Notes under the pieces: model-generated
What the model was told of the DNA's origin: nothing
Databases searched by the model: none
What the model saw: the letters and a program-made list of their open reading frames with translations, nothing else
DNA from: G963663315 sp963668255
GTDB taxonomy: Bacteria > Pseudomonadota > Gammaproteobacteria > Arenicellales > Poriferihabitantaceae
NCBI GenBank assembly: GCA_965116595.1
Contig: OZ220708.1
Span: forward strand, 310,001 to 374,000
Direction of reading: 5' to 3'
DNA: 64,000 nt
In this document: in pieces, positions 1 through 8,006 of the stretch
How the letters are laid out: each line of letters opens with the position of its first letter
Numbering within the stretch: position 1 is the first letter of the stretch
Program-made: the position numbers and the translations under genes

Positions 1-224
1 AGGCGTTGTTCGTACCCGACGGCCATCGTGACCGCCAGCGGCGTGCCCTGGTAGACGAGACGTTGCGGCTCCGTCGAGACCCTTGAGGCCGACTGCGGAT
101 GCTCCGGTTCGACCAGGCCGAAGTCCTGCAGAACCTGCTGATCGGTTGGGCCGGGTTCCCCGGCGGCGGCCGCAAAGGCCAGGCACAACATGGCCGATGC
201 ACAGAATACGAAGCGGCGGTTCAT
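1..224 (-). CDS. TIGR03749 family ICE protein (PFL_4704), N-terminal part
   Basis: Partial gene cut by the left edge; 74 codons are visible. It starts MNRRFVFCASAMLCLAFAAAA, a clear Sec signal peptide, and continues with a segment around VYQGTPLAVTMAVGYEQR that resembles the start of the TIGR03749 family, a periplasmic component of the GI-type conjugation machinery. The ATG at 224 overlaps the TGA of the upstream TIGR03746 gene (ATGA), indicating translational coupling. Assignment rests on signal peptide, position in the operon and this short stretch; the rest is outside the window. Confidence 0.75.
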   Translation of the reverse strand, partial: MNRRFVFCASAMLCLAFAAAAGEPGPTDQQVLQDFGLVEPEHPQSASRVSTEPQRLVYQGTPLAVTMAVGYEQR

Positions 225-1000
225 GAACCGCCCCCGGAAAGATTGATGCGCTCCGGGTCGGCGGTGAAACCGTCAATCAGCAGCCCCCACTGGTTGCCGG
301 TCGGGTCGATGTCCGCCTGGACGATGCGGACCCGGTAGCGGATGCCGATATCCTTGACCGGCAGACCGGACAACTCCTCCACCAGCCGGAAGTCCATACC
401 GGCCTCCCAAACTCCGTCGCCGATCCGGTTGATCCGGTCCGGGCTGAACAGCGCTTCGGGAAGCGGATGCAGCGCCCGGCTGCGATCTCTCAGTTCGTTG
501 ATTCCGGCACGATTGGCCAGGCGGGACAGATCGGTCAGCAGCCAGGTGCGAAAGCGCGGCGTCAGATACAGATTCAGCCGGTCGATGTTCGCGCGGTAGT
601 CCCGCTGGCCGTCGGCTGGCCAATGGTAGAGCGCCTGCAGCGTCTGGTAACCGAAGCCATAGACGGTGTTCGCAGGCGGCGTGTAGGCGGTCAGGAACGC
701 TCCCTGGGAAGTGTCCGGCGGTACATAGACGGGGATCCACTTTCTTGATTGCATCAGCGTGAACCCGAGTCCCGAGACAGTAACGACCAGAACCAGCACG
801 ACGGCCATCAGCCCCCGGTTGATCGCCATCACCGTGTGCAGCGGCTTTACGTAGCCGTAGTCGGGGGGATTCGGAAGGCGTTTCGCGCTCCGCTCCGCCG
901 CCTTCCGGTCATCGGGGGCCAGCGCGCGGTCATCGATCACGGGAGACGTCCTGGCATGCTTCTGTTTCTTGCGCTGGCCGAATCGGGGTATTTGCATCAT
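221..1000 (-). CDS. TIGR03746 family ICE protein (PFL_4703, DUF2895)
   Basis: 259-residue protein of the conjugation operon. The basic N-terminus (MMQIPRFGQRKKQKHAR) is cytoplasmic, one membrane segment lies near residues 60-80 (AVVLVLVVTVSGLGFTLM), and the remainder is a periplasmic domain with conserved YxxxIDRLNLYLTPRFRTWL. This topology resembles VirB8-type scaffold proteins, an inference rather than an established homology. I chose ATG 1000 over the upstream in-frame start at 1081 because GGGGAGG lies 4 bases before it and the ATGATG contains the TGA of the upstream TIGR03750 gene. Order TIGR03745-03750-03746-03749 is conserved in this ICE family. Confidence 0.85.
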   Translation of the reverse strand: MMQIPRFGQRKKQKHARTSPVIDDRALAPDDRKAAERSAKRLPNPPDYGYVKPLHTVMAINRGLMAVVLVLVVTVSGLGFTLMQSRKWIPVYVPPDTSQGAFLTAYTPPANTVYGFGYQTLQALYHWPADGQRDYRANIDRLNLYLTPRFRTWLLTDLSRLANRAGINELRDRSRALHPLPEALFSPDRINRIGDGVWEAGMDFRLVEELSGLPVKDIGIRYRVRIVQADIDPTGNQWGLLIDGFTADPERINLSGGGS

Positions 1001-1353
1001 CGATCCTCCCCGCGGCGCAGGACGTCCCAGCCGCCCTGATAGCCGATTCCCGGCCCGGCTCCGAGCGTGTTGCGCTGCCATCGCTTCAGCAGTTGCTGGT
1101 AGTAGCCGTCCGGCTTCTGCCGCTTGTGGACGACGATCAGCGCCTTGGAAGCCAGGCTTGCGCCGCCTCCGAGCAGGCTGCCGGCCAGCAGGCCGAAATG
1201 CAGTTTCCCGAAGACCGGCCCGGCGATCAGGGATCCGAGGATCGTGACAGCGAAACCGGTCGCGATCACGATCATCAGTTCGGTGCCGTTCAGCCCCCAG
1301 GCCATAACCGGCTGACGGCTGATCCGGTAGGTCGAGGGTAGGCGCGGATCCAT
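997..1353 (-). CDS. TIGR03750 family conjugal transfer protein (DUF3487)
   Basis: 118-residue protein with two membrane segments (about residues 24-43 and 49-70, separated by a short loop with PVFGKLHFG) and a basic C-terminal tail after HKRQKPDGYYQQLLKRW. Size, topology and position match the TIGR03750/DUF3487 family of GI-type conjugation systems, topologically reminiscent of TraL/VirB3 proteins (inference). Three bases separate it from the upstream TIGR03745 gene, and its stop overlaps the start of TIGR03746, so all three are probably co-translated. Confidence 0.85.
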   Translation of the reverse strand: MDPRLPSTYRISRQPVMAWGLNGTELMIVIATGFAVTILGSLIAGPVFGKLHFGLLAGSLLGGGASLASKALIVVHKRQKPDGYYQQLLKRWQRNTLGAGPGIGYQGGWDVLRRGEDR

Positions 1354-1356
1354 CAG

Positions 1357-1749
1357 TCAGCTGCCTGGGAGTTCATCGAGGGCGGTTTTACCCTCGCCTA
1401 CGAAATAGGTCACCAGGAGTATCATGATGATGGCCACGATCACGCCCGTCACGAATTGCATCAGCCCGCCGTCGCGTTCCTTGTATATGCCCCATGCGCC
1501 TTGAACGATCATGTAGGCGGCGGCGAGGAATACGCCGATCGTCAACAGCGTGATCAGCAGGGTTCCAGCCTGTTTGATGGCTCCACCGATCTTGTCCATG
1601 ATGTCGTCGGGCTCCACCGCCAGCGCCGGCCGGCACAGAAGGGACAGGGAAAGGGAAAGGACGAACGCCTGCAGGCGCAGCCGGGCCGGGACGATCCGGC
1701 TCCGGAAGGCGTTGGATAAGGCCGTGAAACGGGAACTATTCTGGGTCAT
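1357..1749 (-). CDS. TIGR03745 family ICE membrane protein (DUF2976), pilin-like
   Basis: 130-residue protein with a long basic N-terminus followed by a signal peptide (LQAFVLSLSLSLLCRPALA), then VEPDDIMDKIGGAIKQAGTL and two hydrophobic segments. It matches TIGR03745/DUF2976; a small protein with a long leader and two membrane segments resembles VirB2/TraA pilin precursors, so a pilin role is plausible but inferred. The open frame extends to 1902, but ATG 1749 gives the family N-terminus MTQNSSRF and does not overrun the upstream gene. The Shine-Dalgarno sequence is weak. Confidence 0.82.
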   Translation of the reverse strand: MTQNSSRFTALSNAFRSRIVPARLRLQAFVLSLSLSLLCRPALAVEPDDIMDKIGGAIKQAGTLLITLLTIGVFLAAAYMIVQGAWGIYKERDGGLMQFVTGVIVAIIMILLVTYFVGEGKTALDELPGS

Positions 1750-1763
1750 GGTCAGGGTCTCTT

Positions 1764-2033
1764 TTAGTTGGGGCGAAAACCGATCGCCGTAAAAACGAGG
1801 AATACGAGCGCGAACGCCAGCAGGACGCCCGTCGCCATATACGGGATGTCGGAGCGGCTGAACCCGTTGGCGAAGACCCGTCTCAGGTACCAGGCGCACC
1901 ACAGCAGGGCCGTCGTCACGGTGACGGTGCTGATCAATGTCATGAGACCGTCGGCCGTGGCGCCGATGCCGGAGGTTGCGGCGAAGGTCTCGGCGATATC
2001 GCCGCCGATCGCATGCTGTCCGAGTTTCGCCAT
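1764..2033 (-). CDS. TIGR03758 family ICE protein (DUF3262)
   Basis: 89-residue membrane protein with two hydrophobic segments (about residues 30-50 and 65-85) around a short loop containing RRVFANGFSRSDIPY. It matches the TIGR03758/DUF3262 family, always found between the RAQPRD-type gene and TIGR03745 in this ICE group, as here. It probably acts in the inner membrane part of the conjugation apparatus; no catalytic motif is visible. Confidence 0.82.
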   Translation of the reverse strand: MAKLGQHAIGGDIAETFAATSGIGATADGLMTLISTVTVTTALLWCAWYLRRVFANGFSRSDIPYMATGVLLAFALVFLVFTAIGFRPN

Positions 2034-2041
2034 GATCTCCC

Positions 2042-2419
2042 CTACTGCACGTAGTCCGCGCTGAGCGGACTCCAGGTTCGCGGCGCCGTCGTCGGCTTGC
2101 GGATGGCTTCGACCAGGCCTGCGCGCATCATGGCGAGGTCGGCATGAATGCGGCTGAAGCTGATCGTGAACTCGCCGCGCTCCTGCGGCAGCCGGCTGAC
2201 GATCTCCACCAGTTCCGTCACCGCATCCAGTTCGCGGACCACGGCGGCAAGGCCCTCCACCTGGCTGTCGAAATAAACCCCGGCGGTCGCCGGGCCGGTC
2301 GCCGGGGCAACCTGGACGTATCCCCCGATTGCCGGTGCATCCGCCTGCAACCCGGGGCGCGCGCAGCCGCCCGCCACGACCAAAGCCGGGATGATCAGTA
2401 TCAAAAAGAAGCGGTTCAT
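2042..2419 (-). CDS. Lipoprotein in the position of the RAQPRD family ICE protein
   Basis: 125-residue lipoprotein: MNRFFLILIIPALVVAGGC is a lipoprotein signal with Cys19. The C-terminal half (VVRELDAVTELVEIVSRLPQ to IHADLAMMRAGL) resembles the helical pattern of RAQPRD-type ICE proteins, but the eponymous motif is replaced by RLPQERGEF. I identify it mainly by position between TIGR03747 and TIGR03758. ATG 2419 is preceded by AGGAGG with good spacing, so the longer frame starting at 2788 is discarded. Confidence 0.65.
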   Translation of the reverse strand: MNRFFLILIIPALVVAGGCARPGLQADAPAIGGYVQVAPATGPATAGVYFDSQVEGLAAVVRELDAVTELVEIVSRLPQERGEFTISFSRIHADLAMMRAGLVEAIRKPTTAPRTWSPLSADYVQ

Positions 2420-2427
2420 GGGGCCTC

Positions 2428-3105
2428 CTAGATGTACTTGGTGAAATTCGCGCTGACGACCATCATGTTCAGTCCAAGCGCGCAGGCGAAGGGAATGAAC
2501 AGCCAGGCCGGATTGATCGAGCCGGGCCAGGCGAGATAGAGGATGACCGGAATGAAGACGACGGCGCCGGCGACGTGCTTCGCCCAGTGGTAGACCGTGC
2601 CGTGCTCGATATCGCCGCCGAAGCGGCGCAGATCCCTGTGCACCGTGCCCTCGACTGCCCCCCAGTATGCGAACAGGACGAACAGCGGAATCGCCGTGAC
2701 GGTAATCCCCAGCCGCACGAAGAAGATCGTGGCCGCGTTCATGCCGGCGAGGATGTACTCGCCCATGATGCCAGCCTGCAGCAGCCATTGAAAAAACTGT
2801 TCCAGCCCGGTCCAGCGGATCGTCCAGTAATGCAGCCGGCCGGCGATACCCAGCGCCAGATCCGGCAGGGCCGGCAGCCCGAATGCCGGTTCGGTCGAAT
2901 GCGAGGACAGCCAGGCGAGGTCCTGGGCCAGCACCTGGGCCGAGCGCCGGGAACCCTCATCGTGCCAGACCAGTGTCAGGCCGACCCATTCGATCAGCAC
3001 GGTGATCGCCAGTGATCCGATGATCGCCATCAGGGTCAGCGCCGTCCAACGCGCAAGGCGCGCAACCAGGTTGCGCGATGGAGCGGAGCGTTGCGCGTCG
3101 GCCAT
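2428..3105 (-). CDS. TIGR03747 family ICE membrane protein
   Basis: 225-residue inner-membrane protein. A membrane segment near residues 20-40 (LTLMAIIGSLAITVLIEWVGL) is followed by a soluble stretch with LGIAGRLHYWTIRWTG and three more hydrophobic segments in the C-terminal half, with GTVHRDLRRFGGD between them. It matches TIGR03747, the gene conserved directly downstream of traD in GI-type conjugation operons. The start at 3105 lies 2 bp past the traD stop; the alternative start at 3255 would overlap traD heavily. Confidence 0.85.
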   Translation of the reverse strand: MADAQRSAPSRNLVARLARWTALTLMAIIGSLAITVLIEWVGLTLVWHDEGSRRSAQVLAQDLAWLSSHSTEPAFGLPALPDLALGIAGRLHYWTIRWTGLEQFFQWLLQAGIMGEYILAGMNAATIFFVRLGITVTAIPLFVLFAYWGAVEGTVHRDLRRFGGDIEHGTVYHWAKHVAGAVVFIPVILYLAWPGSINPAWLFIPFACALGLNMMVVSANFTKYI

Positions 3106-3107
3106 GG

Positions 3108-5339
3108 TCAGTATGCCTCTTCTACAGCAACGTCTTCCGGTATTCCGGAATCCATCGGGTCGGTTTCCGGAATACCGCCCGGCTGATCTGACCCGGTTCG
3201 AGCGCCGACAGTGGAATTCGACATCGTTGCCGTCCACCAACTGTCGTTGTGCCAATTGTCTGCATCGTGATAGTCCAGCCTCATCCGCACGGTCAACTCG
3301 GCGATCTTGTCCGGGATCCTCCCGGATTCAGCCGGCAGCGGCAGACGCAATTTGTAAAGCTGCCCGCCTTCTTTGAGCATGAAGCTCTGTCCCTTCGGCA
3401 AGCGTGTCAGGTCTCCGGGTTCGAGCATGGGAACATCCGCCGTCGAGATGCGATCCTGCACCGAGGAGCCGAAGTGAGTGTCGGATGTCGGATCCGTGGA
3501 ATGCGTCGCGCCGGAAACGGTCGTCATCTGGGAGACCTGCACGGGCGGCAGCATGTCGGTGAGCAGCTTCGCCGTCTCCTGCGAGCGCACCCGCAGCATG
3601 TGCACCGTGTTGAAATTGCCGGCGATCTGCTCGGCCTTGGCGCGATTGCCGATGCGCGCCTCGACGTCCGCCCAGGTCTGGGTATAGGCCGTCACCTGGA
3701 ATCCGGCGCCGCCGGCCTTGTTCAGCATCGGAATGAACTCGTCGCCGATCAGTTCATTGAATTCATCGGCATGAATACTGACCTTGTCGATCGGCCCATC
3801 CTGACTGGCCAGCGCTTCCGAAAGCCCGGAGTTGGGGCCGTATGCGTACAGTTCCCCGGCCGTGGCCGTGAGGTCGGCGAACATCGCATTCCCGACCGCC
3901 GAGGACACCGTGACGTCCTGCAGGGCGGCCAGACCGACATAGACCACGGCGTTGGAGCGAATCACCGACAGCCAGTCGAAGACGGGGCTCTTGTTTTCGT
4001 GGTCCTCTGGATCCGGGCTGAACAGCTCGGCCACCTTGCCGGTGGTCAGTTTTTCCAGGAACGGACCCAGGCTGGCGGTGATCTTGTCGAAGTAGCTCTT
4101 GTCGTACTTGAACGCGCTCAGCAGTCCGCCGGCAACCGGATCCATGTTCCCGGATTCGGTCATCACCGTGTTCAGCACCCGTGCGACGCACACCGCCATG
4201 ACGTCATGCGTGCGCTCAGCGTTCGACAGGGCGGGTACGGCCGGTCGGTTCGGATCGTCCTTGGCCCCGGTCAACCCGTAGCGCTCCCGCTTGACCATCG
4301 TTTCCCAGTCCGTGCCGTCCTGTTTCGACAGCCAGTACGTGCCGTAGCGGATCAGCAAGTTGTCGATGTTGTTGACGTGGTGCTGGATGGTCGCGTAGGT
4401 CGGCCTCTCGCTCAGCACATGCAGGGCCTGGGCGATCACATTGACGAATCTCCAACCGAATTCCTTGAACGCCGCCGAATTGCCCTCCCCTGGCAGGGAG
4501 TTGGCGATACGGGTGGCGACTTGAGTAATACGCGAGTAGTTCCCGACGGGGTTGTAACGCGCCGAATGCTCCGGATAGGCCAGGTGGAACATGAAAAATT
4601 TGTCGAGCCGTCCACTGTCCAGACAGGCCGCATACATCGATTTGAACAACTCTGCATCGCCCTTCGGGTCGAAGCAGATCACCGTGTCGCCCCGCTTGAT
4701 GTCCTGGGTCATCAGAATCTCCGCGAACCGCGTCTTACCGACCCGGGTGGTGCCGAGCACCAGCGTGTGGCCGACCCGCTCGTGCAGCGGCGAGTACTGG
4801 TTCCGCTCGCCCTCGAGCAGTCCTACGCCGTGAATCTCCGGACGTCCGCCGACCTCCGGGCGCGGGCGCAGCGGATTCAGCGGATGGTCCAGGTTGATCC
4901 ATTCGCCGAACCGGCCAAGGGGCGTGTTCTCCAGGCGCAGCGCCAGGCTGTGCGTATGATGCCGGATGCCCGACTCCTTCATGTATCGGGCGTTGGCCGG
5001 CAGCAGGCAGTCGCGCAGCCGTTGCGTATGCTTTGCTTCCCACTTGAATCCCTTGCCCACGTACAGCCGGCGCTTCGAGGTCGGCACCTTGTCGCGCCGC
5101 ATGGCGAACCGCGGCAGACGGTGCAGTCTTTTGTGATAGCGCACGATCCGCAGGCCCTGCCATGTCCTGAAGGCGCCATGGCAAAGCGCCAACATTGCGG
5201 CGCCGAAGGCGAGCGGCGCCGGCATGTACAGGTACTGGCGGCAGAGAATCAGGATAACCGCCATGCCGAACGCCAGGCCAGCCGACCACAACTCGACCGG
5301 CGGCCGCAGCAGGGCCTCGATCTGGTATTTCGCGCTCAT
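3108..5339 (-). CDS. traD: Type IV conjugative transfer coupling protein TraD
   Basis: 743-residue ATPase of the VirD4/TraD family (TIGR03743), which brings the relaxosome to the secretion channel. Two N-terminal membrane segments (about residues 17-33 and 38-55) precede the motor domain. Walker A is VLGTTRVGKT at about 194-203, and the Walker B region is KVSIHADEFNEL in the second half, followed by GAGFQVTAYTQTW. The start MSAKYQIEALL overlaps the TIGR03765 stop (ATGA); the frame open to 5894 is spurious upstream of it. TraD next to TIGR03765 and TIGR03747 is the conserved arrangement. Confidence 0.95.
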   Translation of the reverse strand: MSAKYQIEALLRPPVELWSAGLAFGMAVILILCRQYLYMPAPLAFGAAMLALCHGAFRTWQGLRIVRYHKRLHRLPRFAMRRDKVPTSKRRLYVGKGFKWEAKHTQRLRDCLLPANARYMKESGIRHHTHSLALRLENTPLGRFGEWINLDHPLNPLRPRPEVGGRPEIHGVGLLEGERNQYSPLHERVGHTLVLGTTRVGKTRFAEILMTQDIKRGDTVICFDPKGDAELFKSMYAACLDSGRLDKFFMFHLAYPEHSARYNPVGNYSRITQVATRIANSLPGEGNSAAFKEFGWRFVNVIAQALHVLSERPTYATIQHHVNNIDNLLIRYGTYWLSKQDGTDWETMVKRERYGLTGAKDDPNRPAVPALSNAERTHDVMAVCVARVLNTVMTESGNMDPVAGGLLSAFKYDKSYFDKITASLGPFLEKLTTGKVAELFSPDPEDHENKSPVFDWLSVIRSNAVVYVGLAALQDVTVSSAVGNAMFADLTATAGELYAYGPNSGLSEALASQDGPIDKVSIHADEFNELIGDEFIPMLNKAGGAGFQVTAYTQTWADVEARIGNRAKAEQIAGNFNTVHMLRVRSQETAKLLTDMLPPVQVSQMTTVSGATHSTDPTSDTHFGSSVQDRISTADVPMLEPGDLTRLPKGQSFMLKEGGQLYKLRLPLPAESGRIPDKIAELTVRMRLDYHDADNWHNDSWWTATMSNSTVGARTGSDQPGGIPETDPMDSGIPEDVAVEEAY

Positions 5340-5857
5340 TGGCTGCTCCCCACGATGAGTACGGGATAGGTGGTGATCCCGTGCAACTCGGCCAGATCGT
5401 CGAACGGCAGCATGGAAACCGGCACTGGCGCGGCCAGCCGCGTCATCGTCTCGAAATCGCGTTTCGTCTGCGCCTGGACCAGCACGCAGCGAGCGCCCAA
5501 CTCGTGCAGGCGCGCCCGGTTGGCTTCGATCCAGGACCGGGACAGCGTCTCGCTGCCGATTACGCATATCGGCGCGGTCAGCGCCAGGGACAGCCGAATG
5601 GTCCGAGCGCCAGGCTGCGGGGAAAGCGTGGAGGTCAACGGCAGCGCATCGGGCACGGGAACGGCCCGGGGCGTCGGCTCTTTGGAGTATTCCTCCTGTT
5701 CCGAGAAGCGGTCCAGCAGATCGCCGATCGCCTGCTGTATTGGCACTGCGCCCGATTCCTGGCCGACAACCTGGTAGGCGTGGGCCGGAAAAATCGCCAG
5801 ACAGAACGCCAGATTCAAACCAGGCAGGATCCGGAATGCGTCGCCTGCGATCGTCAT
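5336..5857 (-). CDS. TIGR03765 family ICE protein (PFL_4695)
   Basis: 173-residue exported protein. A signal-like segment (LPGLNLAFCLAIFPAHA) is followed by a linker and a C-terminal domain with CVIGSETLSRSWIEANRARLHELGARCVLVQA and HGITTYPVLI. This matches the TIGR03765 family found immediately upstream of traD in PFGI-1-type elements. Both ends overlap neighbours by ATGA (the 24-codon ORF upstream, traD downstream). Its precise role in transfer is not established. Confidence 0.82.
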   Translation of the reverse strand: MTIAGDAFRILPGLNLAFCLAIFPAHAYQVVGQESGAVPIQQAIGDLLDRFSEQEEYSKEPTPRAVPVPDALPLTSTLSPQPGARTIRLSLALTAPICVIGSETLSRSWIEANRARLHELGARCVLVQAQTKRDFETMTRLAAPVPVSMLPFDDLAELHGITTYPVLIVGSSQ

Positions 5858-5928
5858 GACCGTTCCAGCTCCCGGATCCGATCAGAGTATTCATCCAGGA
5901 TGCGTCGACGTTTGTCCTTATGTCTCAT
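5854..5928 (-). CDS. Candidate 24-residue micro-protein between transglycosylase and TIGR03765 genes
   Basis: The ORF encodes MRHKDKRRRILDEYSDRIRE plus LERS, a strongly charged, helix-prone peptide. Evidence that it is translated: GGAGG lies 6 bases upstream of the ATG, its ATG overlaps the stop of the transglycosylase gene (ATGA), and its stop overlaps the start of TIGR03765 (ATGA). It exactly fills the gap between two genes. It could be a real micro-protein or merely a coupling device carrying ribosomes forward. No family recognised. Confidence 0.5.
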   Translation of the reverse strand: MRHKDKRRRILDEYSDRIRELERS

Positions 5929-6470
5929 GAAGCGCCTCCGACCAACTGCAGCAACGCGGCCCTGAACCGTTTTTTGTACGCTTCGGCGTATCTCGGCGTA
6001 GCCGAGTGGAACCTGCCCACGGCCTGCCACACATCGCCGCCGGTATACTCAAGCGCTTCGCGGAAGATGTCCGCGGCCGCGCGGATGTTTTCATAGGGGT
6101 CGAGCATCGTTTCCATGCCGGAGAATCGATGGGCATGGAAACGATATTCGATCTGGAACAGCCCGACTCCCAGTTGAGACGGCCGGGATTTCAATGCCTG
6201 CTTCAGGAATATCTCCGCCTCGAAACGGGAGTCGAAGAAATAGGGTTTTGCATTGACGGTGAGCGTCCAGGGCCAGGGTCTGTACGACGGCGTTCGCCCG
6301 GACTGGCCGGATTCAAGAAGCGCCAGCGCATAGAGTACGACCGGGCTGACCGAATTCCGCTCCGCCATGTCGCGGTAGGCCTGCGGGATATCCGGGAAGG
6401 CCTGCGCCCGGCCGGCAGTCAACGCAAGCATCAACGTCACGCCGATCAGCACGGGCCTCAAGAACTTCAT
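5925..6470 (-). CDS. Conjugation-associated lytic transglycosylase (SLT domain)
   Basis: 181-residue secreted muramidase. Signal peptide MKFLRPVLIGVTLMLALTAGRAQA is followed by an SLT-like fold: SVSPVVLYALALLESGQSG carries the probable catalytic Glu, with LGVGLFQIEYRFH and the YTGGDVWQAVGRFHSATPRYAEAYKKR segment typical of VirB1-like enzymes. It should open peptidoglycan locally for assembly of the conjugation channel. It overlaps both neighbours by 4 bp. Confidence 0.88.
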   Translation of the reverse strand: MKFLRPVLIGVTLMLALTAGRAQAFPDIPQAYRDMAERNSVSPVVLYALALLESGQSGRTPSYRPWPWTLTVNAKPYFFDSRFEAEIFLKQALKSRPSQLGVGLFQIEYRFHAHRFSGMETMLDPYENIRAAADIFREALEYTGGDVWQAVGRFHSATPRYAEAYKKRFRAALLQLVGGAS

Positions 6471-7240
6471 TTCAGCGCCTCCTGAATCGTCAGCGTCCGT
6501 CTGAGACCCGCATCGGCGAACAGCATCGGCAGATTGCCCGAACCGTACCCGGCCCGCGCGAGGTTCCCGCGGTCATGGTTCAGGGTGATTCTTTTGTTGA
6601 CCACTTCTGCAGCCGGCAAGGCGATCCGCCGCGCCCAGCGACTGATCTCCTGATCGCTCGTCGCACCGACATAGTAGATGTCGAAGGCCTTGCTCCGCGA
6701 CGCCAACTCCCGGACCTGCCTGTCGCATTCGGAGCAACCGTCCGCAACGAAGATCAGCGGCCGGTTCGTTCCAAATTGCAATGGGCTGAATTCTGCCGGC
6801 TGGTCGAGATACTTTGAATCGAAGAACGAAAAGCCGTCTGCCTGGCGCGTTGCCCGGGCGATGCGGTTGTACGCCCGGTTGAAGTCGAATAGTCTTTCCA
6901 AACGCCGTCTTTCCTCCTCCCAGACGATGCGGGCCCAGCGGTCGCGATCGGCGTCGGTCTCGGCGTGCAGGCCGAGCACGAAAGCCGGCGACAGATGTCG
7001 GTAGTGCAGACCTGCAGGCCCACGCATCAATTCCTGGTACCGCTGCCAGTCGGTCTCCCGGATGCCCCAGTCCGCCGCAACGGCGGATTCGATTTCCACG
7101 GATACGGTAGGAACCGGATTCAGTCCGGGTTTTGAAACGGAAACCTGAGCGGAGGCGGCGAATACAACTGCCGCCCCCGCACAAGCCAGGAGAACCTGGT
7201 CGAACAGGCGGGGCCTAAAACCTGTTCTGTTCAGCATCAT
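6467..7240 (-). CDS. TIGR03759 family ICE protein (PFL_4693)
   Basis: 257-residue exported protein. The N-terminal hydrophobic segment LLACAGAAVVFAASAQ acts as signal or anchor, followed by the family stretch WGIRETDWQRYQELMRGPAG and a C-terminal thioredoxin-like part with a CxxC (DGCSECDRQ), suggesting a periplasmic disulfide or scaffold function (inference). ATG 7240 is chosen because ATGATG overlaps the stop of the upstream PilL gene. Gene order upstream of the transglycosylase matches PFGI-1-like elements. Confidence 0.85.
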   Translation of the reverse strand: MMLNRTGFRPRLFDQVLLACAGAAVVFAASAQVSVSKPGLNPVPTVSVEIESAVAADWGIRETDWQRYQELMRGPAGLHYRHLSPAFVLGLHAETDADRDRWARIVWEEERRRLERLFDFNRAYNRIARATRQADGFSFFDSKYLDQPAEFSPLQFGTNRPLIFVADGCSECDRQVRELASRSKAFDIYYVGATSDQEISRWARRIALPAAEVVNKRITLNHDRGNLARAGYGSGNLPMLFADAGLRRTLTIQEALK

Positions 7241-7764
7241 TGATCGGCGCCGACTGTCCGATTCCGGAACAGTCGCCTCCACCAGCTCGCGGCTGCGGAC
7301 GCGGGTTCGGCCGTCGGGGCGCTGATCGGTTGCACCCGTACCTGGCGTTCGACATGGTCGACCTCAAGATCGAATCCACGTCCAGAGCCGATCAGCGCCC
7401 CGACTACCGAATCGATGCGTTTTTCATCAAATCGGTTGTGCGAAAACGCCACCTGGGAATCCAGCAACCGGCTGACTGGTCCCGGATCTGCCGGGGCCAG
7501 CCGGTAACCGGTTCCGGACAGGGCGGTGTTCAGCGCACCTTTGACCGTGATGAAAGGTGAGAACGAAAAGCTGACGACATGCTTGAGCGGATCCAGCTGG
7601 GCTTCGTCATGCACCAGGACGTTGCGATCCAGGTAGCGGCCTGCAACGATGTTGTCCGGAGCCCATTCTCCCGCCGGTACACCGGTCGGCAGGCAGATCG
7701 CGCAGGAGGATGCGATCACTGCCAGCCGCCACCGGTGTTTTAAAAAACCGTCTTCTGGGTTCAC
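7237..7764 (-). CDS. TIGR03748 family ICE protein (PilL-like)
   Basis: 175-residue exported protein, first gene of the conjugation operon. GTG start; signal region RWRLAVIASSCAICLPTGVPAG. The core (HVVSFSFSPFITVKGALNTALSGTGYRLA ... SRLLDSQVAFSHNRF) matches TIGR03748, the PilL N-terminal-like family, which resembles the periplasmic domain of secretin-associated PilL proteins. No ATG is in frame upstream before the non-coding region, and the Shine-Dalgarno sequence is weak. Confidence 0.82.
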   Translation of the reverse strand: MNPEDGFLKHRWRLAVIASSCAICLPTGVPAGEWAPDNIVAGRYLDRNVLVHDEAQLDPLKHVVSFSFSPFITVKGALNTALSGTGYRLAPADPGPVSRLLDSQVAFSHNRFDEKRIDSVVGALIGSGRGFDLEVDHVERQVRVQPISAPTAEPASAAASWWRRLFRNRTVGADQ

Positions 7765-7870
7765 GGGTCAATGCCATGTTCATTAGGACGGTTCTTATTT
7801 AATACATCAATTCGGGGGAAATCCACAAGAAAGGTGCACTTTCTTCAGGGTGAAAAAGCGCACCTTTCCG
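7765..7870 (-). promoter_or_regulatory. Upstream region of the conjugation operon with inverted repeat
   Basis: On the minus strand a possible -10 (TATTAA, about 7798-7803) lies about 35 bases before the GTG start, with a weak TTGTGG about 18 bases further upstream. Just beyond is a 9-bp inverted repeat (GAAAGGTGC at 7829-7837 and GCACCTTTC at 7860-7868, 22-bp spacer), a candidate operator. Motif reading only. Confidence 0.35.
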
Positions 7871-7962
7871 CTTGACACAGAACCAAAAATAGTATTCAGG
7901 TCGCTATTTCAGGATGCTGCGAGACAACAGGACACGGGAAGGAAGAAACAGAGGAATCCCCT

Positions 7963-8003
7963 TGCAGCGGTCATCCCGAAGGATGGCCACTACAAGAAAG
8001 AGT
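7963..8003 (-). terminator. UUCG-loop hairpin after ardC
   Basis: Just after the ardC stop, the minus-strand RNA folds as GUAGUGG-C-CAUCC with a UUCG loop and GGAUG-A-CCGCUGC, a long stem with an exceptionally stable C(UUCG)G tetraloop. There is no uridine tract, so it may be an mRNA-end stabiliser rather than a terminator. A related hairpin follows the DUF3577 gene. Confidence 0.4.
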
Positions 8004-8006
8004 GGA

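Noticed and set aside
3249..5369. 706-codon plus-strand ORF opposite traD
   Set aside because: Antisense shadow of a G+C-rich gene; no recognisable domain, while traD on the other strand is complete.
7866..7895. Plus-strand promoter starting at TTGACA (7873)
   Set aside because: No -10 at proper spacing and no plus-strand gene downstream.
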